Source: Indibacter alkaliphilus LW1
GTDB lineage: Bacteria; Bacteroidota; Bacteroidia; Cytophagales; Cyclobacteriaceae
Reading direction: 5' to 3'
Assembly: GCF_000295935.2 (NCBI RefSeq)
Contig: NZ_ALWO02000045.1
Coordinates: 124,001 to 188,000, forward strand
DNA length: 64,000 nt
Shown here: in pieces, positions 60,319 to 64,000 of the stretch
How positions within the stretch are numbered: position 1 is the first letter of the stretch
Layout of the letters: the number at the start of each line of letters is the position of its first letter
The notes under the pieces: generated by a model
Database searches by the model: none
Told to the model about the DNA's origin: nothing
The model's input: the letters and a program-made list of their open reading frames with translations, nothing else
Program-made: the position numbers and the translations under genes

Positions 60319-60618
60319 AAATCAGTGCTCTGAACAATGTTTTGAATGATTCTGCTTACTTTCTGAGATTGATTTGTTAGTTTTGTAGAATTTATCTATT
60401 TCAAAATAGTTGAAAATTGAAAAATGGAATGCTCAATTAGATTGGGTATTAAAAAGATGACTTGTCAAAAAATCTTGAATTAAGACTTTAAATTATTAAA
60501 TATAAACAGATTAAATCGAGCCTGTCTTCCGGACAGGCAGGGATTCCCTGTCTGCCGACAGGTAGGCATCCCGATAAACCGGGACAGGTTATGACTTCTG
60601 AAAAACAATTATAGACAT
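60319..60618. other. 300-base intergenic region with a hairpin-rich repeat
   Basis: No gene seen. Around 60520-60590 lies a palindrome-rich element: CCTGTC/GACAGG hairpins at 60521-60536 and 60547-60562, and CCCG/CGGG around 60570-60583. The last 23 bases are shared, with two differences, with 31634-31656. Such elements are common in Cytophagales genomes as short dispersed repeats. The rest is leader of the DUF6909-like gene. Confidence 0.7.
60521..60590. repeat. Dispersed palindromic repeat element
   Basis: A 70-base block of nested inverted repeats: GCCTGTC with GACAGGC (60520-60538), CCTGTC with GACAGG (60547-60562), and CCCG with CGGG (60570-60583). It is richer in G and C than its surroundings. 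A shorter, two-mismatch copy of its last 23 bases is at 31634-31656. Likely a non-autonomous repeat of REP/MITE type. Confidence 0.65.
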
Positions 60619-62289
60619 ATGAAAAGAACTAGAGCACAAGAATCCAGAGCGGCAATCGAGAAACTTTACATCACCATGAGGCATCTCTTTATGAGAGGAT
60701 CTTACAAGCCCATGGGAGTTTCAGGAGAGTCCTTGGTGGATTCACTTTTGGTGTTGAGTCCAGAAATCTACGGATTATTGGCACAGGATGAAAAAATCGA
60801 ACTTGAAGGATTGCTATATGTAATGGAGCGATTGCCAAGAGGGATTGAAGAATGTCGTTACATCAGGCTTATCAGTAGGGAAGGTTATGAAAATTCCAAT
60901 TTTCCTGTGATAGTACCTGCCAAAAGAAGAAGAAATTGTTACCGTGTTGATCAGGATCAGATGTATGTGGAAATGACCAGGGGAAGATCTGATATTTACG
61001 ATATTCTTACGCACCTGACATTTCTCTATGTAGAATCCGAAAAAATCAAAAATAACGGAGCTGATGCCAAGGGACGAATTGGCTTGAATTGGGAAATGCT
61101 CGGAAAGATCGTGGAGAAGGAGGAAAACGGAGAAGAGATTGACCGTGAGGTGGCTTGTTCATACCTCAGTCATGTTATCGGGAGGACCTTTGATGAGACA
61201 CATGAAGCGGTATTGAAATTTGAAGCTTCACCACATGCCAATAGCTTGTTCAGGATTGTTTACCACTTGGGCAAACTGGCCATGAGAGAAGCCAATGAAG
61301 GAATGGATAGGGAGATTTCTTTTTCTGCTACATTGAGGATGCGGGTAGGACATCATGTTTATGGAGAGCTTTGGGCAAACAAAATCAAAGCTGTTCTCCA
61401 TCAAAATGGATTGCTCGAAAGGCCTATACATATTGTTTCAGCCAATTTGCACAGCTTTATCAACACGATTTATGGCCATCAATTTTTGGGGTTAAAGTCT
61501 TTTGAAGAGGTGGAAAAGGTTGCTATGGACATTAGCATCAATGCCAAAAACAACAAAGCCAAAGAAATCATAAACTATGCGAGAGACAACGGATTCATTG
61601 AAGTAAATGATGATTCAGGGACCAATATCCATGTACAGTTGATTGATACAGCTGCAATGTCAGCAGACTCCATCCTGGAGGGTTTGAAAATCCCTAAGGA
61701 AACCAAAAAGAAGCCAGTAATCCTTGTAATGGATTATGCCTTCGGTGAACAGGCTTATGAATGTTTTGATGAACTGCTTAAACCTTATGAAGCCGAAGAT
61801 GGGAAAACATATCCTTTGGATGTTTTGTCCTGTTCAATTATGGGTAAGGCTGGAATACTTACAGGAAAAAAGGGGGATATCATGATTCCTGATAGCCATG
61901 TGTTTGAAGGAACAGCTGACAATTATCCATTTAAGAATGAACTGAGTAAGAAGGATTTTGAAGGCTTTGGACTTGGGGTATGCCAAGGAACCATGTTTAC
62001 AGTATTGGGCACAAGCTTACAGAATAAGGATGTGCTGAGCTACCTGATGGAATCTTCCTGGAAGGCAATCGGTCTCGAAATGGAAGGTGCTCATTATCAG
62101 AAGGCCATTCAGTCAGAAAGCCTGATTAGACAGAGTATTCGAAAAAATGTAAAAGTACTTTATGCTTATTATGCTTCTGATAATCCTTTGGAAACAGGAA
62201 GTACTTTGGCTTCCGGAGCTTTGGGAATGGATGGTGTAAAACCAACATATTTGATAACATATAAGATTCTTGAAAAGATATTTAAGTAG
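60619..62289 (+). CDS. DUF6909-like protein with nucleoside phosphorylase-like C-terminal domain
   Basis: A 556-residue cytoplasmic protein. Residues 1-250 are helical and not recognisable (ESRAAIEKLYITMRHLFMRGSYKPMGVSGESLV). From about 365 there is a domain with hydrophobic strand KKPVILVMDYAFGEQAYECFDELL, LSCSIMGKAGILTGKKGDIMIPDS, GTMFTVLGTSLQNKDVLSYL and AIGLEMEGAHYQKAI; the GLEMEGA motif is that of the PNP/UDP phosphorylase or AMP nucleosidase superfamily. The combination resembles what is annotated as DUF6909. Hydrolysis or phosphorolysis of a nucleoside is possible but not shown. Clear terminator follows. Confidence 0.75.
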   Translation: MKRTRAQESRAAIEKLYITMRHLFMRGSYKPMGVSGESLVDSLLVLSPEIYGLLAQDEKIELEGLLYVMERLPRGIEECRYIRLISREGYENSNFPVIVPAKRRRNCYRVDQDQMYVEMTRGRSDIYDILTHLTFLYVESEKIKNNGADAKGRIGLNWEMLGKIVEKEENGEEIDREVACSYLSHVIGRTFDETHEAVLKFEASPHANSLFRIVYHLGKLAMREANEGMDREISFSATLRMRVGHHVYGELWANKIKAVLHQNGLLERPIHIVSANLHSFINTIYGHQFLGLKSFEEVEKVAMDISINAKNNKAKEIINYARDNGFIEVNDDSGTNIHVQLIDTAAMSADSILEGLKIPKETKKKPVILVMDYAFGEQAYECFDELLKPYEAEDGKTYPLDVLSCSIMGKAGILTGKKGDIMIPDSHVFEGTADNYPFKNELSKKDFEGFGLGVCQGTMFTVLGTSLQNKDVLSYLMESSWKAIGLEMEGAHYQKAIQSESLIRQSIRKNVKVLYAYYASDNPLETGSTLASGALGMDGVKPTYLITYKILEKIFK

Positions 62290-62316
62290 AATATTTTGTA
62301 AAAAACTTGATTATCC

Positions 62317-62348
62317 AAATCCTCGATTGAAATCGAGGATTTTTTTAT
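62317..62348 (+). terminator. Intrinsic terminator of the DUF6909-like gene
   Basis: AAATCCTCGAT (62317-62327) pairs with ATCGAGGATTT (62332-62342), a tight loop between, followed by T-rich sequence. It lies 28 bases after the stop. Confidence 0.92.
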
Positions 62349-62474
62349 TTATAGATATTGGCTTTTTAACTAAAATTTACACTGTGTTTTCAATCATGAC
62401 AGTTTATGATTTTGGTCATGTTTTAGGGATCAAACAAAGTGCAATTTTGAATCATCAAACCAAACAAAAAGGCC

Positions 62475-63050
62475 ATGATACAATTCAAAATCAAAACAAT
62501 ATTTCTACTATCAGTACTGTTTTCAGCACTGGTTTTTATTCCCGCATCAGCACAGTCCAAATACGTATTAGGCTCTGGTCCTTCCTTAAGTATTCAAGGT
62601 GGCTCAACCCTTCACGATTGGGAAATGAAGTCAAGCGAAGCCAAAGGAGACGGCATGTTTGTTACAGAAGGCAATGAATTGAAGGATATCAAAAACCTTA
62701 CTGTAAGCATGAAGGCTGAAACCCTGAAAAGTGGTACAAGAGGTCTTGACAACAACGCTTATAAGGCACTTGATACCAAGAAGAATCCCGAAATCAAATT
62801 CCAGCTAAAAGAATTTGTCAAAAATGGTTCAGCCTATACTGCAAAAGGTGACTTTACCATAGCAGGAGTAACCAAGCCAGCTTCTTTTCCAGTGAAGGTC
62901 AATCAGTCAGGGAACAGCTTCACCTTTGAAGGAAAGTATGACACCAAATTGACAAACTTCTCCATTGATCCACCTACAGCTTTGCTGGGAACAGTAAAAA
63001 CTGATGATGCGATCAGCATCTCATTCAAAACAACCTTTCAAAAACAATAA
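62475..63050 (+). CDS. YceI family periplasmic protein
   Basis: A 191-residue protein with signal peptide (IFLLSVLFSALVFIPASAQ). The lipocalin-like YceI domain is clear: LSIQGGSTLHDWEMKSSEAKG, KNLTVSMKAETLKSGTRGLDNNAYKAL, KNPEIKFQLKEF, AKGDFTIAGVTKPASFPVKV. YceI proteins bind isoprenoid quinones or other lipids in the periplasm. It is followed after 19 bases by a porin-like outer-membrane gene, a recurring pair that may handle the same hydrophobic ligand. Confidence 0.93.
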   Translation: MIQFKIKTIFLLSVLFSALVFIPASAQSKYVLGSGPSLSIQGGSTLHDWEMKSSEAKGDGMFVTEGNELKDIKNLTVSMKAETLKSGTRGLDNNAYKALDTKKNPEIKFQLKEFVKNGSAYTAKGDFTIAGVTKPASFPVKVNQSGNSFTFEGKYDTKLTNFSIDPPTALLGTVKTDDAISISFKTTFQKQ

Positions 63051-63069
63051 AATTTAAATAATAGAAATC

Positions 63070-64000
63070 ATGAAAAAGTTTACAATTGCCCTTATTGCCC
63101 TATTAGGATTTGCATTTTCCGCTATTGGGCAAGGTCTTCAAAGAGATATGCAATTCTGGAGACCTTATGATCAAAGAGGCCTGAACATTTTCGAAACAGG
63201 CAAAGAGGATACAGTAGCATTTGAAGGTATGAGTGTAAGAGTTGGTGGACATTTTGCCCAACAATTCCAAAACCTTAGCCATTCAAACACTGCATCACCC
63301 ATGATGAATGATAATAATGTAAACCTTAATCAGCTGGCTAACATTGGTTTTGGTAGCAACCTTGCCACAGCAAATTTAAATATTGATGTTGCTTTGGCCG
63401 ATGGTGTTCGATTGAACTTGGTAACTTACCTTTCTTCAAGACATCACCCTGAAGCGTGGGTAAAAGGAGGTTTTATCCAAGTGGACAAATTGAATTTCCT
63501 GGGATTGGGTGAAATTGACTGGTTCAATAGATACCTCACTTTGAGAGTTGGTCACATGGAAATCAACTATGGTGATGCACATTACAGAAGATCAGATAAT
63601 GGTAATGCCATGTATAATCCCTTTATCGGAAACTACATCATGGATGCCTTTACTACAGAAGTTGGTGGGGAGTTGTTCTTCCAAAACAATGGTTGGTTGG
63701 CAATGGCTGCGATCACTGGTGGCGAAATCCAAGGAGGTGTAACCAATCCTGACAACAGAAAAGCCAGCTTTATAGGTAAATTCGGTTACGACAAATACCT
63801 AACAGATGATTTGAGAGTAAGATTGACAGGTTCTGTTTACACTACTTCAGGTTCTCAGAGAAATACCCTTTGGGGAGGTGACAGAGCAGGTTCCAGATAT
63901 TACTTGGTGATGGAAAACACCCTAGCTACCACCGCAGGTAACTTTACTTCCGGAAGGTTCAACCCAAATCAGACAGACAACATTACTGCATTTGTTTTCA
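63070..64000 (+). CDS. Outer-membrane porin-like protein (partial, runs off the window)
   Basis: Open from ATG 63070 to the right edge (310 codons). Signal peptide MKKFTIALIALLGFAFSAIGQ, then beta-strand-rich sequence (MSVRVGGHFAQQFQNLSH, ANLNIDVALADGVRLNLVTYLS, YLTLRVGHMEINYGDAHYRRS, DLRVRLTGSVYTTSG). The pattern RVGHMEINYGD resembles porins of the phosphate-selective/alginate type. Its stop and family cannot be fixed. Expressed with YceI (19-base gap). Confidence 0.82.
   Translation, partial: MKKFTIALIALLGFAFSAIGQGLQRDMQFWRPYDQRGLNIFETGKEDTVAFEGMSVRVGGHFAQQFQNLSHSNTASPMMNDNNVNLNQLANIGFGSNLATANLNIDVALADGVRLNLVTYLSSRHHPEAWVKGGFIQVDKLNFLGLGEIDWFNRYLTLRVGHMEINYGDAHYRRSDNGNAMYNPFIGNYIMDAFTTEVGGELFFQNNGWLAMAAITGGEIQGGVTNPDNRKASFIGKFGYDKYLTDDLRVRLTGSVYTTSGSQRNTLWGGDRAGSRYYLVMENTLATTAGNFTSGRFNPNQTDNITAFVF

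Noticed and set aside
60521-60590. Possible CRISPR-like or insertion sequence end
   Set aside because: There are no regularly spaced repeats with spacers and no transposase frame nearby; it is a single palindromic element with one partial copy.
62270-62677. A 135-codon open frame on the plus strand
   Set aside because: It overlaps the end of the DUF6909-like gene, passes through a strong terminator and covers the YceI signal peptide in another frame.

Overview
The window reads as chromosomal DNA of a Bacteroidota bacterium, most likely a cytophagalean of the Cyclobacteriaceae/Algoriphagus type. The evidence is the gene families: a type IX secretion sorting domain on a subtilase, DUF5723, TPR proteins with CHAT domains, the fused ResB-CcsA haem lyase, the arsenosugar cassette, PIG-L plus sodium:solute symporter pairs, and many short signal peptides ending in AQ. 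The DNA is AT-leaning with dense coding, short intergenic gaps and several clear intrinsic terminators. I saw no tRNA, rRNA, CRISPR array, insertion sequence or prophage.

Layout. 1-5.7 kb: small housekeeping and unknown genes (kinase-like orphan, DUF3817 membrane protein, a possible HolD-like protein, acyl-CoA thioesterase, pcm, riboflavin synthase, MATE exporter). 5.7-14.1 kb: a catabolic stretch with a Crp/Fnr regulator, a PcpA/MhqO-type ring-cleaving dioxygenase, a maleylacetate reductase, a persulfide dioxygenase with two rhodanese domains, a nitrilase, and an operon of a CitMHS transporter with a two-piece AtuA. 16-22.7 kb: an anaerobic respiration operon, nrfH-nrfA-porin-ccsBA, behind a Crp/Fnr-type operator. 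23-28 kb: Tat-type gluconate dehydrogenase subunit 3 plus a GMC oxidoreductase, an S9 peptidase, and a dacB (PBP4) gene reduced to its two ends by an internal deletion.

30.1-37.3 kb: a regulatory block with an ECF sigma factor, an adjacent membrane TPR protein (anti-sigma-like), a lipoprotein, a 925-residue TPR-CHAT protein that lacks the CHAT catalytic cysteine, and a PAS-PAS-GAF-like protein with no output domain. 37.3-42.7 kb: a seven-gene arsenosugar operon (peroxidase-like, ArsS, TIGR04282, ArsM, DUF6134-like, TIGR04283 glycosyltransferase, two-domain VOC protein). 43-45.2 kb: PAP2 phosphatase, hemF and a TrpF-fold protein lacking both catalytic residues.

45.2-64 kb: a lipoprotein overlapping a T9SS-exported subtilase, rpe, secreted and outer-membrane proteins of unknown role, gyrA, a TPR protein, a PIG-L deacetylase coupled through an unannotated 33-residue membrane peptide to an SSS symporter, an M28 peptidase, DinB, a DUF6909-like protein, YceI and the start of an outer-membrane porin-like gene.

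The least explained objects are the sigma/anti-sigma/pseudo-CHAT block, the TrpF-like pseudo-enzyme, the HolD-like protein, the 33-residue peptide and the dacB internal deletion. All family assignments come from reading translated sequence by eye; no database search was possible.
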